A stretch of 64,000 nt of DNA, taken from assembly GCF_014191875.1 (NCBI RefSeq), contig NZ_JACHXD010000001.1, positions 651,304-715,303 of the forward strand, given 5' to 3'. The stretch comes from Pseudoduganella violacea. GTDB taxonomy: Bacteria; Pseudomonadota; Gammaproteobacteria; Burkholderiales; Burkholderiaceae_D. Position 1 is the first letter of the stretch; each line of letters begins with the position of its first letter. A program made the position numbers and the translations under genes. Of this stretch, positions 1 to 8,668 are shown piece by piece. Under the pieces are notes generated by a model, which saw only the letters and a list, made by a program, of their open reading frames with translations, ran no database searches and was not told the DNA's origin.

Positions 1-938
1 TTGACGGTGGAGGTCAGTTCTTCCATCGAGGACGCCGTTTCCTCGAGCGAGCTGGCCTGCTCCTCGGTGCGCGAAGACAGGTCCAGATTGCCCGCGGCGA
101 TTTGCGACGAGGCCGTGCCGATGGTATCCGTACCGCTGCGCACCTGGCTCACCACATTCAGCAGGGAGTCATTCATGGCCCGCAGCGCGTTCAGCAGGCG
201 GCCCGTTTCATCGCCGCGCCGGCTGTCGATGCGCGAGGACAGATCGCCCGACGCCACCGTTTCAGCCACCGTCACCGCCTCGTTCAGCGGCAGCGTGATC
301 GAGCGTGTGATGAACAGGGCAATGGCCGCGCCCAGCAGCACGGCCAGGGTGCCGATGCCGATCATGGTGGCCTGCGAGCTGGCGTAGACATGCTCGACAT
401 CCTGCCCGGCATCGCTGACCTGCTGCGCCTCGTAGCGGATCAGCGCATCGAGCGCGCCCAGCACGCGCGCCAGATTCGGTCCCGACTCGCGCAGCAGGAA
501 CTCGGTGGCGTCCTGGATCTCGCCCTCCTTGCGCAGCGCGATCAGCTTATTGTTCTTGGCGCCGCCATCCTTGAGCGCCTGGTCGACGGCGGCCATCAGT
601 TCGCGCTCCTTGTCCGAACTCAGTTTCTTGAGCAGGACTTCTTTTGCCGCCCCATACTTCTTGCGCGCTGCCGCGACTTTTTCCAGCTCCGCCTCCATTG
701 CAGGCGTGCCCGGCACCACGATCATCGTCGTCAGCGCCTGCGAGATATTGCGCACATGGTCCACCATCTCATTGGCCGCTGCCATCTTCACGTTCTTATC
801 GCTGACGATATCGTGGGTCCGGCTCCCGATACTCGACATCGACCGCAATCCCAGCAACAGCACAGCAACCAGCAGCACCAGCACCGCGGCAAAACCCAGG
901 CCGAGGCGGGTGCCAATTTTCATATTGGCAAGCGACAT
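1..938 (-). CDS. Methyl-accepting chemotaxis protein, N-terminal part (cut by window edge)
   Basis: Transmembrane chemoreceptor that would signal to CheA/CheW; only about 312 N-terminal residues lie in the window and the rest of the signalling domain is off the left edge. Starting at the ATG at 938 the protein begins MSLANMKIGTRLGLGF, with a first membrane segment at about residues 12-31, a helical periplasmic domain of the four-helix-bundle type, a second membrane segment at about 191-212, a HAMP domain at about 213-265, and the start of the methylation helix (NLDLSSRTEEQASSLEE near 285-300). A second in-frame ATG at 923 would shorten it by five residues. The ligand cannot be inferred. Confidence 0.93.
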   Translation of the reverse strand, partial: MSLANMKIGTRLGLGFAAVLVLLVAVLLLGLRSMSSIGSRTHDIVSDKNVKMAAANEMVDHVRNISQALTTMIVVPGTPAMEAELEKVAAARKKYGAAKEVLLKKLSSDKERELMAAVDQALKDGGAKNNKLIALRKEGEIQDATEFLLRESGPNLARVLGALDALIRYEAQQVSDAGQDVEHVYASSQATMIGIGTLAVLLGAAIALFITRSITLPLNEAVTVAETVASGDLSSRIDSRRGDETGRLLNALRAMNDSLLNVVSQVRSGTDTIGTASSQIAAGNLDLSSRTEEQASSLEETASSMEELTSTV

Positions 939-1159
939 ACAAGATCCCCATAGCGGTTAGCGAAGGCAAACACCATTGTTCCCCTAAACCAGTGCGCGCA
1001 GCGCTAAAAAGCTGAGGTTGTCGCAAGGAAACAACGCCATCTGATGCCGGCCGTGACGCGGTCGTTGTCGCCGAGTTTGCTGCTGCTGACGAGGGCGGCG
1101 CCAGCGCATTGGCCACGGCTGGCCGTACAATATTCGTGTCGATGTATCAAGGAGAGGAT

Positions 1160-1627
1160 GTGCCGCCGGATCCGTCCATCGGCCAGCGCGAATGGCTGCT
1201 GCGCCGTAATTGCTCGCTGACGCCGCGCCAGATGGGGGCGGCGTTTGCCGTGCTCTGCCTGATGTCGCTGGCGGTGGCGGCCATCTTCATCGCGCAGGGC
1301 GTGTGGCAGATCCTGCTGTTTACGGCGCTGGAGCTGACGGCGGTGGCCGTGGCCTTCCTCTGCTACGCGCGCCATGCGGCCGATTACGAACAGATTGTGC
1401 TGAGCCAGGGTAGCTTGCTGGTGCGCAAGGTGGTGGGTGGGCGCGAAGCGCTGGTCCGGCTCGATCCGGACTTTATCCGCATCGAGATGCCGCGCCAGCC
1501 GGGCGACCTGATCCATCTGTGCACGCGCGAGGCGAACGTGGCGGTCGGCTATTTTGCGACCGAAAAAAAACGCCGCGAGCTCGCGAACGAGCTGCGGCGG
1601 GAACTCCAGGGTGGAATTTTTAATTAG
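1160..1627 (+). CDS. DUF2244 family membrane protein
   Basis: About 155 residues. The opening motif REWLLRRNCSLTPRQ is typical of DUF2244 proteins, followed by two adjacent hydrophobic segments (about residues 25-70) and a C-terminal soluble domain. Function is unknown; family members are often near respiratory genes, but here the neighbours are a chemoreceptor and ompW. I prefer the GTG start at 1160 because AGGAG lies six bases upstream; an in-frame ATG at 1142 lacks a ribosome binding site and lies only a few bases past a TACAAT -10-like hexamer. The stop codon overlaps the convergent ompW stop. Confidence 0.8.
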   Translation: MPPDPSIGQREWLLRRNCSLTPRQMGAAFAVLCLMSLAVAAIFIAQGVWQILLFTALELTAVAVAFLCYARHAADYEQIVLSQGSLLVRKVVGGREALVRLDPDFIRIEMPRQPGDLIHLCTREANVAVGYFATEKKRRELANELRRELQGGIFN

Positions 1628-2235
1628 AAGCGGTAGCCCACGCCCACGCCGATCAGCACTGGGTCAACTTTGACCTTGCTGGCTTTTACGCCGCCGATCA
1701 TCACGTCGCTGCGGATCTGGATTTTTTTGATGTCCAGGTTGAGCGACCAGTTTTTGTCCAGTTTGTAGTCCACGCCGGCTTGCACGGCCAGACCAAAGCT
1801 GTCGTGCTCCAGGCTGGCAGCGCCGTCCAGGATCTTGTTCTTGGAGAAGGTGGTCCAGTTGATACCGGCGCCGACGTATGGGCTGAATTGCGCGTCAGGC
1901 ATGAAGTGGTACTGTACCAGCAGGCTTGGTGGCAGGTGCTTGAAGGTACCGATGGTTTTGCCATCCAGACGCACATCATGTTTTTGCGGGTAGGTCAGCA
2001 CCAGTTCCGCAGCGATGTTTTTGGTGAAGAAGTAGGAGATGTCCACTTCAGGGATGGTCTTCTTGCTGACGGACAGGCGGTCGGAGGCGCCAACGCCACC
2101 CAGCGGGTCGGATTTGTCGGCCGGATCGATGTGCACGGCGCGCGCGCGCACTTGCCATGGAGTGGTTTGGGCCGACGCGTTGACTGCCATCATGCCTGCC
2201 GTTACTGCCAATACTGCCAGGATTGCTTTCTTCAT
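1624..2235 (-). CDS. ompW: OmpW family outer-membrane protein
   Basis: 203 residues: a signal peptide (MKKAILAVLAVTAGMMAVNASAQ, cleavage after ASA) followed by an eight-stranded-barrel type sequence with the OmpW-like opening WQVRARAVHIDP, a central YVGAGINW strand and the terminal GVGVGYRF ending in aromatic F, as expected for BAM recognition. OmpW proteins form small hydrophobic channels for uptake or efflux of small lipophilic compounds. The gene stands alone and ends in a 4-base overlap with the convergent DUF2244 gene. An FNR-type site upstream suggests oxygen-dependent control. Confidence 0.93.
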   Translation of the reverse strand: MKKAILAVLAVTAGMMAVNASAQTTPWQVRARAVHIDPADKSDPLGGVGASDRLSVSKKTIPEVDISYFFTKNIAAELVLTYPQKHDVRLDGKTIGTFKHLPPSLLVQYHFMPDAQFSPYVGAGINWTTFSKNKILDGAASLEHDSFGLAVQAGVDYKLDKNWSLNLDIKKIQIRSDVMIGGVKASKVKVDPVLIGVGVGYRF

Positions 2236-2303
2236 TTCACTTCCTCTTTCACGTTGTTATCAAGTAACGGTTGAGAGTGTAGTGATGCGATGCAGCAATT
2301 TCT

Positions 2304-2317
2304 TTGATCTAAGTCAA
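2304..2317. promoter_or_regulatory. FNR/ANR-type binding site upstream of ompW
   Basis: TTGATCTAAGTCAA matches the FNR consensus TTGAT-N4-ATCAA at nine of ten positions. It lies about 70 bases upstream of the ompW ATG and points to activation or repression by an FNR-like regulator; ompW genes are known FNR targets in other proteobacteria. It could also serve the divergent tssF gene, whose start is about 160 bases away on the other side. Confidence 0.6.
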
Positions 2318-2474
2318 AATTGTCGGAAACGTTTGAATGCGGTCGATTGCGCATCCAGCGGCGCGGGATACTGGGCAATTTGCCCCTTTCAAAAGAGAAA
2401 TTGTTGCAGTATGTCAATCTCATTGAAATTCGGCCTGTCATCATGGAAGTGGGATCAGCGCAGGCGGAGGGCAT

Positions 2475-4283
2475 ATGGAGGCATGGCGGCCGTATTATGA
2501 GCAGGAGTTGGTCATGCTGCGCCAGCACTGCCAGCGCTTGGCCGGCGAGTATCCCGGACTCGCCGCCGCGCTGGCGCTGGCAGCGGAGGCGGGCGTCGAT
2601 ACCAGCCTGGAGTGGCTATTGCAAGCCAGTGCCTTCCTCAATGCCCGCCTGGCGCAGCGGCTTGACCGCAGCCATGATGGTTTCGCCGCCGCGCTGCTGG
2701 AGCAGCAGCAAGCCCACTATTTGCGCCCCCTGCCGTCCGGCGCGATCGCCCAGTTCGACTGGAGCGGTCTCGGCCCCGGCAGCCTGAGCACAGTGAGCAC
2801 CGTCGCCCGCGGCAGCGAGCTGAAAGCGCTGCAGGGCGGCGTGGCTGGCGCCTGCCGGCTGCGTACCGTGCAGGACGTCCACATTGCGCCGCTGCACATC
2901 GGCGCGCTGCGCTTTCAGCCCGTGTTCGATGCGCCGGCCACCCTGCGGCTGCCGCCGGATGCGCACTCGGCCATTAGCCTGCGCCTGGACAGCCTGGCAT
3001 CCACGCCGGCAGCGATGCCGCAGAGCTTGCCCATGCTGCGTCTCTTCCCCGATGGCGAAGCGGCTCTGCGCGCGGCCCTGCGCGACAGCCTGTTGCTGCA
3101 AACCGTCGTCTGCTACGTCGAATGCGATGGGCGCTGGCAGCGGCTGGCGCAGAATCCGCTGACGCCCGTCGTGCCGGAAGCCGTGCACCTGCCGCCGGCG
3201 CCGGGCGACGATCCAGCCTGCCGTCTGCTGAGCGAATATTTCGCCTATCCCGACAGCTTCGATTTCTGCGACCTGGACCTGGCCGCCGTGGCGGCCGCTG
3301 CCGGACAACCCACCAGCCGCAGCCTGCATGTGCACTGGGTGCTGCGTGATCTGCGCCAGCGGCCTGCCTTTCGCTTGCTGCATCAGTTGGCACCCCGGCA
3401 TCTGCGACTGGGCTGCACCCCGGTGATCAATTTGTTCGCGGCGGCGGCTGAGCCGCTGCGCCTGGCGCCAGGCGAGACCAGCGCGCCATTGCGCCCAAGC
3501 CGGGCACGGCAGGAATCTTGCGAGATGTATTGTGTTGAACGGGTAGGCCTGCTGCGCAAGGGGGGGGAAGCGTCGGCCACCGTCTTCCAGGCCGGCCGCG
3601 CATTGCTGGCGGCTAGCGGTCCCTATTGGCAGCTGCAGCGCGAAGACGCCATGCTGGCCGCCGTCGAGGGCCATGCCTTCCGGCTGGCGCTGCTGGACCG
3701 CGACCGGCGTCCCCTGGCGCTGGCGGGCGCAACCCTGTCCATCCAGCTGAGCTGCAGCAACGGCGAGTTGCCGTCGACACTAATGCCGGGGCAGGCGTCG
3801 GGCGACCTGGCCAGCGAAGCGGGCGTCGGCAATTTCCCGATCCGGCTGCTGCGGCGGCCCTCGGCAGCAAGGCCCGCCGCACTCGACCCAAGCGCCTACC
3901 GCGAAGCCATCGCCGGCCTGGCGCCGCGCCCATCGCTGCTGGGGCGGGAAGGCTGGCCCGCCTTGCTTTCCCTGCTGCGCTGCCACGTGGCGGCGGACGA
4001 TGTGCAGGGACTGCGCCTGCTGTCCGGTCTCGGCAGCCTGGCAACCCAGCCGGCCATGCTGTGGCGTAGCGGCCAGCCCTGGCATGGCCGGGCGCTGTAT
4101 TTGAGCATCGATGAGCAGGCCTTTACTGAACGGAGCCTGTACGCCTTTGCCCTGGTGCTGAACCGCTTTCTCGCGCGCTATATCCACACGCACAGCTTCG
4201 TCCGCTTGCATCTGCTGGCCCAGGCTTCCGGCGTCGAGTTGCTGCGCTGTCCGCCTTGCGCAGGCAGTTTGCCCCTGGTCTGA
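2475..4283 (+). CDS. tssF: Type VI secretion baseplate subunit TssF (orphan)
   Basis: 602 residues, close to the normal TssF length. The N-terminus (MEAWRPYYEQELVMLRQ) and the following EYPGLAAALAL match the TssF/VasA/ImpG opening pattern in which a Tyr-rich helix precedes a family-wide PxxAxRL-like segment; the C-terminus LYAFALVLNRFLARYIHTHS is also typical. TssF builds the wedge of the contractile-injection baseplate with TssE, TssG and TssK. None of those partners, nor sheath or membrane-complex genes, is nearby; the only T6SS neighbour is vgrG downstream. Start ATG at 2475 has GGAGG upstream. Probably an accessory tssF paralogue serving a core locus elsewhere. Confidence 0.88.
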   Translation: MEAWRPYYEQELVMLRQHCQRLAGEYPGLAAALALAAEAGVDTSLEWLLQASAFLNARLAQRLDRSHDGFAAALLEQQQAHYLRPLPSGAIAQFDWSGLGPGSLSTVSTVARGSELKALQGGVAGACRLRTVQDVHIAPLHIGALRFQPVFDAPATLRLPPDAHSAISLRLDSLASTPAAMPQSLPMLRLFPDGEAALRAALRDSLLLQTVVCYVECDGRWQRLAQNPLTPVVPEAVHLPPAPGDDPACRLLSEYFAYPDSFDFCDLDLAAVAAAAGQPTSRSLHVHWVLRDLRQRPAFRLLHQLAPRHLRLGCTPVINLFAAAAEPLRLAPGETSAPLRPSRARQESCEMYCVERVGLLRKGGEASATVFQAGRALLAASGPYWQLQREDAMLAAVEGHAFRLALLDRDRRPLALAGATLSIQLSCSNGELPSTLMPGQASGDLASEAGVGNFPIRLLRRPSAARPAALDPSAYREAIAGLAPRPSLLGREGWPALLSLLRCHVAADDVQGLRLLSGLGSLATQPAMLWRSGQPWHGRALYLSIDEQAFTERSLYAFALVLNRFLARYIHTHSFVRLHLLAQASGVELLRCPPCAGSLPLV

Positions 4284-4328
4284 CACGGAATTGCTTATCG
4301 TCAATGCGCCGAACTTGCCGTGTGTAAA

Positions 4329-4347
4329 GATGAAGCTAGCCTTCATC
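4329..4347. other. Small hairpin between tssF and vgrG
   Basis: GATGAAG and CTTCATC form a perfect 7-base inverted repeat with a 5-base loop, 21 bases before the chosen vgrG start. There is no T tract, so it is not a convincing terminator; it may modulate translation or transcription of vgrG. Confidence 0.35.
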
Positions 4348-4367
4348 GCAAGCAAGAGGAGCCGGAC

Positions 4368-7300
4368 GTGGATCACAACAATGCCCTGTTCAGTTTTCTG
4401 GCCCAGGAAAAAGAGCTGGTCACCAGCAACCGCCCTTTGCGGCTGCGGCTCGCCCATCCATCCGGCCTGATGGAAGACGTGCTGCTGCCGCAGCGCATCA
4501 GCGGCAGTGAAGCGGTCTGCGGCGGCGTCGAGTACCGCGTGCTGTGCGTCTCGCTGAACGCCCACCTGCCGCTGAAGGAACTGATTGCGCTGCCGGCCGC
4601 CATCGACATCGTCACCGACCGTGGCGACGTGCGCAGCGTGTGCGGCATTGTCAGCGAAGCCAGCGCGGGCGACAGCGACGGCGGTCTGGCCAGCTACCAG
4701 CTGGTGGTGCGCGACGCGCTCGGCATCCTGGAAAAGCGCATCAACACCCGCGTCTTCCGCCAGAAGAGCGAGGTGCAGATCATCCGCCGGATCGTGGACG
4801 AGTGGCGGCAGACCAATGCCGTGCTGGCGCACGCCTTCCGCTGCGAAAGCGGCGAAGGCTTCGACGACGAGCGTTACCCGCCGCGTGAATTCACCATGCA
4901 GTACAACGAGTCGGACGCCGCCTTCATCCGGCGGCTGATGCAGCGGCGCGGCATCGCCTGGCATTTCCGCTCTTTGCCGGACGTGCAACCGGCCCATGCC
5001 ATGGTGATGTTCGATACGCCGCACGCACCGCAAAAAAATGCTGCAGGCGCCGTGCGCTACCACCGCGATGCCGCCACTGAAGAACGCGACAGCATTACCG
5101 CCTGGTGCGCGGTGCGCGCCATCCAGCCGGGTTCCGTAACGCGCCACAGCTGGGACTATCGCAATCCGCAGTCCGCCTTCATGCAGGGAGCCGCGTCCAG
5201 CAGCGTGGAGCAGGGAAGCAATGGCGGCACGCTGTGTGCCAGCCTGGACGACTACCAGATCCTGCCGCCGCATGTGGGCGACAGCCACGACGATCTATGC
5301 CGCCTGGGACTGCTGCGCATGCGCCGCCACGACTACGAATCGAAATGCTTCCATGGCCAGGGCAGTGTGCGTGATTTATGCGCCGGCGAGTACTTCACCT
5401 TGACCGAGCATCCCGAGATCGACACGCATGCCGAATCCGAACGCGACTTCGTGGTGACGGCACTGCATCTGCGTGCGGAGAACAATCTGCCGCAAGGCTT
5501 GTCCGAGCGCGTGGCCAAGCTGTTCGCGCATCAGCCCTGGCATGCGGACAAAGAAGGCGATGTTTTGCGTGCAGACCGCGGCGCAGGCAGCGATGCGGCC
5601 GGTCCCACGCGCACGCGCATCCACTTCACGGCGGTGCGGCTGGGTACCGAGATCGTGCCGGCCTACGATCCGCGCAGCGACCTGCCGCAAGTCCGGCTGC
5701 AAAGCGCCATCGTCACCGGCCCCGAAGGTGAGGAAGTACATTGCGATGCGCTGGGACGGGTCAAGATCCGCTTCCCCGGCATGCGTCCGCAAGATCATGC
5801 GAGCGGCCCCGGCGCCAGCGGCACCGATACCGATTCCGCCTGGGTGCGCGTGGTCAGCAGCTGGGCGGGCGATGGCATGGGCAGCATCGGCCAGTGCGGC
5901 AGTCTGAGTTTGCCGCGCGTGGGCAGCGAAGTACTGGTCGATTTTTTGGGAGGCGACCCCGATAAACCGGTGATCGTCGGACAGCTCTACAACGAAAATG
6001 CGCGCCCGCCAGCCTTGAGTAAAGGTGGCGGCCTGCCCGGCAACCGCTACCAGTCCGGCATCAAAAGCCGCGAAATCCGCCAAGGCCGCGCCAACCAGCT
6101 GCGCTTCGACGACACCGAAGGCCAGATCAGCGCGCAACTGGCCAGCGACCACGGCGACACCCAGCTCAATCTCGGCTATCTGAGCGGCCCGCGGGAAAAT
6201 GGACGTGCCAAGCCGAGAGGCGAGGGCGCGGAATTGCGCAGCGCCGAAGCGATTGCACTGCGTGCCGGCAAAGGCTTGCTGCTCTCGACCTGGCCGCTGC
6301 CTTCGGCGGACGCCAGCCACCTGCAGCGCCAGGATTATCTGGCCCTGCTGGCGGACAGCATGGAACTGAGCCAAAGTCTCGCCGCCGCCGCAGCGCAAAG
6401 ACAGGCCATGGCAGCCGATGGCAAGGCGCAGCAGGAACTGGGCGAAATCTTCAAGGCTTGGGAAAACGGCAGCAACAGCGCGCCGCAGGGTGATGGCGGC
6501 CGCAAACCCGTCATCGGCATGACGGCGCCAGAAGGCATCTGCTTCGCCACAGCGAAAACGATCGTCACCTACGCCGCTGCCAATATCGACAGCTGCTCGC
6601 AGAAGAACACGCAGCTCAGCGCCGGGCAAAGCCTGATCGCAAATGCCGGCAAGGGCATCTCGCTGTTCAGCCATAGCGAAGGCATCAAGGCCATCGCCCA
6701 GCGCGGCAAGCTGCTGCTGCAAAGCCAGCATGACGACACGGAGCTGAATTCCGCCAAGGATGTGAAGTTCACCTCCACCGAAGGGAAGATCATTGGCATG
6801 GCGAAAGAAATTGTGCTGATCGCGGAAGACGGTTCTTTCATCAAGATTGGCGGCGGCATCACGCTCGGTACGCAGGGCACGATCACGCATCACGGCGCCA
6901 ACTTCCCCTTTAAAGGCCCATCGGCCATGGCGGCATCCTTGCCCAGCTTAATAGAAGGAGATGCTGACTCTTATCCCAATATTGAAGAAAACAGTCGAGA
7001 GAGAGCTATCAACAAGGCCAAGTTGGCTTGGATGGATAAGAAGGTCGACGAAATTACGCGTAATAGTCCGGCTGCCAATCTTTATGCCTCGGGGAGTATC
7101 GGGAGTTTGTTAAGCCACAATCCAATGGGAGAAGGTGCAATATGGGATGAAGGTGGGCCTCAGGATTCGCCTAGAGGATGGGGCGCTGACGATCGCAACT
7201 CCTATCTCGCGTTGGGTGCTACATCTGGGAGTGCTGGGAGTTTGCGGAATAACAAAGAAATAAATCTAAATGAGGCTGAGTCGTCCAATGGTGATGGGTT

Positions 7301-8078
7301 GAAGCTGGGAGTGAACGAGCTTTATGCTGATGCAATCAATTTCGCCAGCCGCCGAACTGATGTGCCAGGATCGTCTATTGCCGCAATTATTGGTGCTGAA
7401 GCAGGTAAGATTTCCAAGGCTCAGATTAAGGTTGCTGCTGATAAGGAATTTTATAGTACTCATCCAGGCTTAAATCCGGGAGGCAAGTTAACGAAATCTC
7501 AGGAAGTTGAATGGAATAATTTGAGGCGGTACTATTCTGAGCAATGGGACCCTGATTCCTATAACTCTAGTACAGGAGCTAGCGGCCTGACTCAATTCAT
7601 GCCGGATGCTTGGAATGATATGGCCAGAAAAGAGGGTAGCTACCTGAATGAATATGCTGCCAAGGTTGGCTATGTTGACGGTAAGGGCGTCATTCTTGAT
7701 TCTGAAAAGTTATTGAAGCTGCGCTTCGATCCAACTCTTTCTATTGTTACTGCTGCTGAATATGATCAAGATATATTCAAAAGACTCGAGAAGACGAAAA
7801 ATCATGATGATGAGCCCATTGTTCCCGAAAATTTGAGTGCAGATGAGCGTGCAAAATACATTTATATTGGCCATCACGAAGGCTATAAGGGGGCTGTGTC
7901 TTTCATTCAGAAAACATTGAGCGAGAGCCGGGCAAATACTTTGCTGACAGCGAATGTGTCAGATCAAACCGTTCGCCAAAATATGATCGATGCAGCGAAT
8001 GGAAGCAAGGCAGATGCGTACCAAAAATTTCTATGGGATTACGTTGACAATAAGATTCAACCAGCGAGATATCGATGA
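4368..8078 (+). CDS. vgrG: VgrG spike protein with C-terminal lysozyme-like effector domain
   Basis: 1236 residues from a GTG at 4368 that has AGAGGAG seven bases upstream. Residues 1-410 are the gp27-like hub, about 440-545 the gp5-like OB fold (VHCDALGRVKIRFPG ... GSEVLVDFLGGDPDKPVIVGQLYN), and about 660-835 the DUF2345 spike extension. From about residue 860 (base 6950) the DNA turns AT-rich and a tip domain follows: E1011 in IGAEAG, ASGLTQFMPDAW at about 1071-1082 and HHEGYKGA near 1168 fit a lysozyme/SLT-like transglycosylase fold. The tip probably cleaves peptidoglycan of target cells. Its start codon neighbourhood is adjacent to tssF; its 3' end overlaps the immunity candidate by four bases. 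Confidence 0.9.
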   Translation: MDHNNALFSFLAQEKELVTSNRPLRLRLAHPSGLMEDVLLPQRISGSEAVCGGVEYRVLCVSLNAHLPLKELIALPAAIDIVTDRGDVRSVCGIVSEASAGDSDGGLASYQLVVRDALGILEKRINTRVFRQKSEVQIIRRIVDEWRQTNAVLAHAFRCESGEGFDDERYPPREFTMQYNESDAAFIRRLMQRRGIAWHFRSLPDVQPAHAMVMFDTPHAPQKNAAGAVRYHRDAATEERDSITAWCAVRAIQPGSVTRHSWDYRNPQSAFMQGAASSSVEQGSNGGTLCASLDDYQILPPHVGDSHDDLCRLGLLRMRRHDYESKCFHGQGSVRDLCAGEYFTLTEHPEIDTHAESERDFVVTALHLRAENNLPQGLSERVAKLFAHQPWHADKEGDVLRADRGAGSDAAGPTRTRIHFTAVRLGTEIVPAYDPRSDLPQVRLQSAIVTGPEGEEVHCDALGRVKIRFPGMRPQDHASGPGASGTDTDSAWVRVVSSWAGDGMGSIGQCGSLSLPRVGSEVLVDFLGGDPDKPVIVGQLYNENARPPALSKGGGLPGNRYQSGIKSREIRQGRANQLRFDDTEGQISAQLASDHGDTQLNLGYLSGPRENGRAKPRGEGAELRSAEAIALRAGKGLLLSTWPLPSADASHLQRQDYLALLADSMELSQSLAAAAAQRQAMAADGKAQQELGEIFKAWENGSNSAPQGDGGRKPVIGMTAPEGICFATAKTIVTYAAANIDSCSQKNTQLSAGQSLIANAGKGISLFSHSEGIKAIAQRGKLLLQSQHDDTELNSAKDVKFTSTEGKIIGMAKEIVLIAEDGSFIKIGGGITLGTQGTITHHGANFPFKGPSAMAASLPSLIEGDADSYPNIEENSRERAINKAKLAWMDKKVDEITRNSPAANLYASGSIGSLLSHNPMGEGAIWDEGGPQDSPRGWGADDRNSYLALGATSGSAGSLRNNKEINLNEAESSNGDGLKLGVNELYADAINFASRRTDVPGSSIAAIIGAEAGKISKAQIKVAADKEFYSTHPGLNPGGKLTKSQEVEWNNLRRYYSEQWDPDSYNSSTGASGLTQFMPDAWNDMARKEGSYLNEYAAKVGYVDGKGVILDSEKLLKLRFDPTLSIVTAAEYDQDIFKRLEKTKNHDDEPIVPENLSADERAKYIYIGHHEGYKGAVSFIQKTLSESRANTLLTANVSDQTVRQNMIDAANGSKADAYQKFLWDYVDNKIQPARYR

Positions 8079-8488
8079 AAAAAAATTGTAAGGCCAAAGC
8101 TTTCGTTGTTCTTGCCATGTTTTTTGCAAATGGCCTGGGACATACGCAGGTATCTGGGAAAATTGGCGGCACATGGGAAGGTTTCGTGGGGCAGAAAATC
8201 CTACGTATGGATGTAGTAACGCTAAAACCAGAGGATGGCTACGTGGCCGCTGAATTTGCAGTGGCCGAGCCCGGATGCAGCGGTGGAATTGCAGGTATCG
8301 GAAAAGTTAAAGGTAATTCAATGGTTCTCACTCAGTACATGGCGAATAAGGATGAGCGTTCTTGCATGGTGACAATGCAGTTCGATGAGAAGGGCGAGAC
8401 CGTTAAAGTCAGCGAATCATCATGTTCTGATTTTCATGGTGCCAGTTGCAATTTTTCCGGTGAAATGCGCCGGGTGCGACCGAACTAG
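8075..8488 (+). CDS. Exported protein, candidate immunity protein for the VgrG lysozyme tip
   Basis: 137 residues with an N-terminal signal peptide (MKKNCKAKAFVVLAMFFANGLG) and a small mature domain containing six cysteines, two of them in CSDFHGASC near the C-terminus. The ATG overlaps the vgrG stop in an ATGA arrangement, so the two are translationally coupled. A periplasmic protein overlapping a peptidoglycan-cutting VgrG tip is most simply a cognate immunity protein that blocks the enzyme in the periplasm. I do not recognise a named lysozyme-inhibitor family in it; the assignment rests on location, export signal and coupling. Confidence 0.75.
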   Translation: MKKNCKAKAFVVLAMFFANGLGHTQVSGKIGGTWEGFVGQKILRMDVVTLKPEDGYVAAEFAVAEPGCSGGIAGIGKVKGNSMVLTQYMANKDERSCMVTMQFDEKGETVKVSESSCSDFHGASCNFSGEMRRVRPN

Positions 8489-8535
8489 CTAATTAGAATG
8501 CATATTCTATTCCGTCGGCTCACATTTGCTTAATG

Positions 8536-8632
8536 TGTCTAGTTTCGTGCGATCATGTCCCTCGTCAAGCACGGCCTTGGCGCGGAACAAAGGCATGCTG
8601 CGACGAGGGATATGATCGCACGAAACTAGACA
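8536..8632. repeat. 97-bp element with 31-bp inverted arms
   Basis: Bases 8536-8566 and 8602-8632 are inverted copies matching at 30 of 31 positions, ends TGTCTAGTTTCGTGCG, separated by 35 bases. The length of the arms, the lack of a T tract and the position between two effector cassettes make a miniature inverted-repeat element or fused insertion-sequence ends more likely than a terminator. No clear target duplication is visible. Confidence 0.75.
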
Positions 8633-8668
8633 GTTAGTACCTCATTCCAAGCTTGGGACAGTCTAACA

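Noticed and set aside
1109..1160. Upstream in-frame extension of the DUF2244 gene (MATAGRTIFVSMYQG...)
   Set aside because: No ribosome binding site and not part of the conserved domain; the GTG at 1160 has AGGAG.
8536..8632. The 97-bp inverted repeat as an intrinsic terminator
   Set aside because: Arms are too long and AT/GC balanced, with no T tract on either side.
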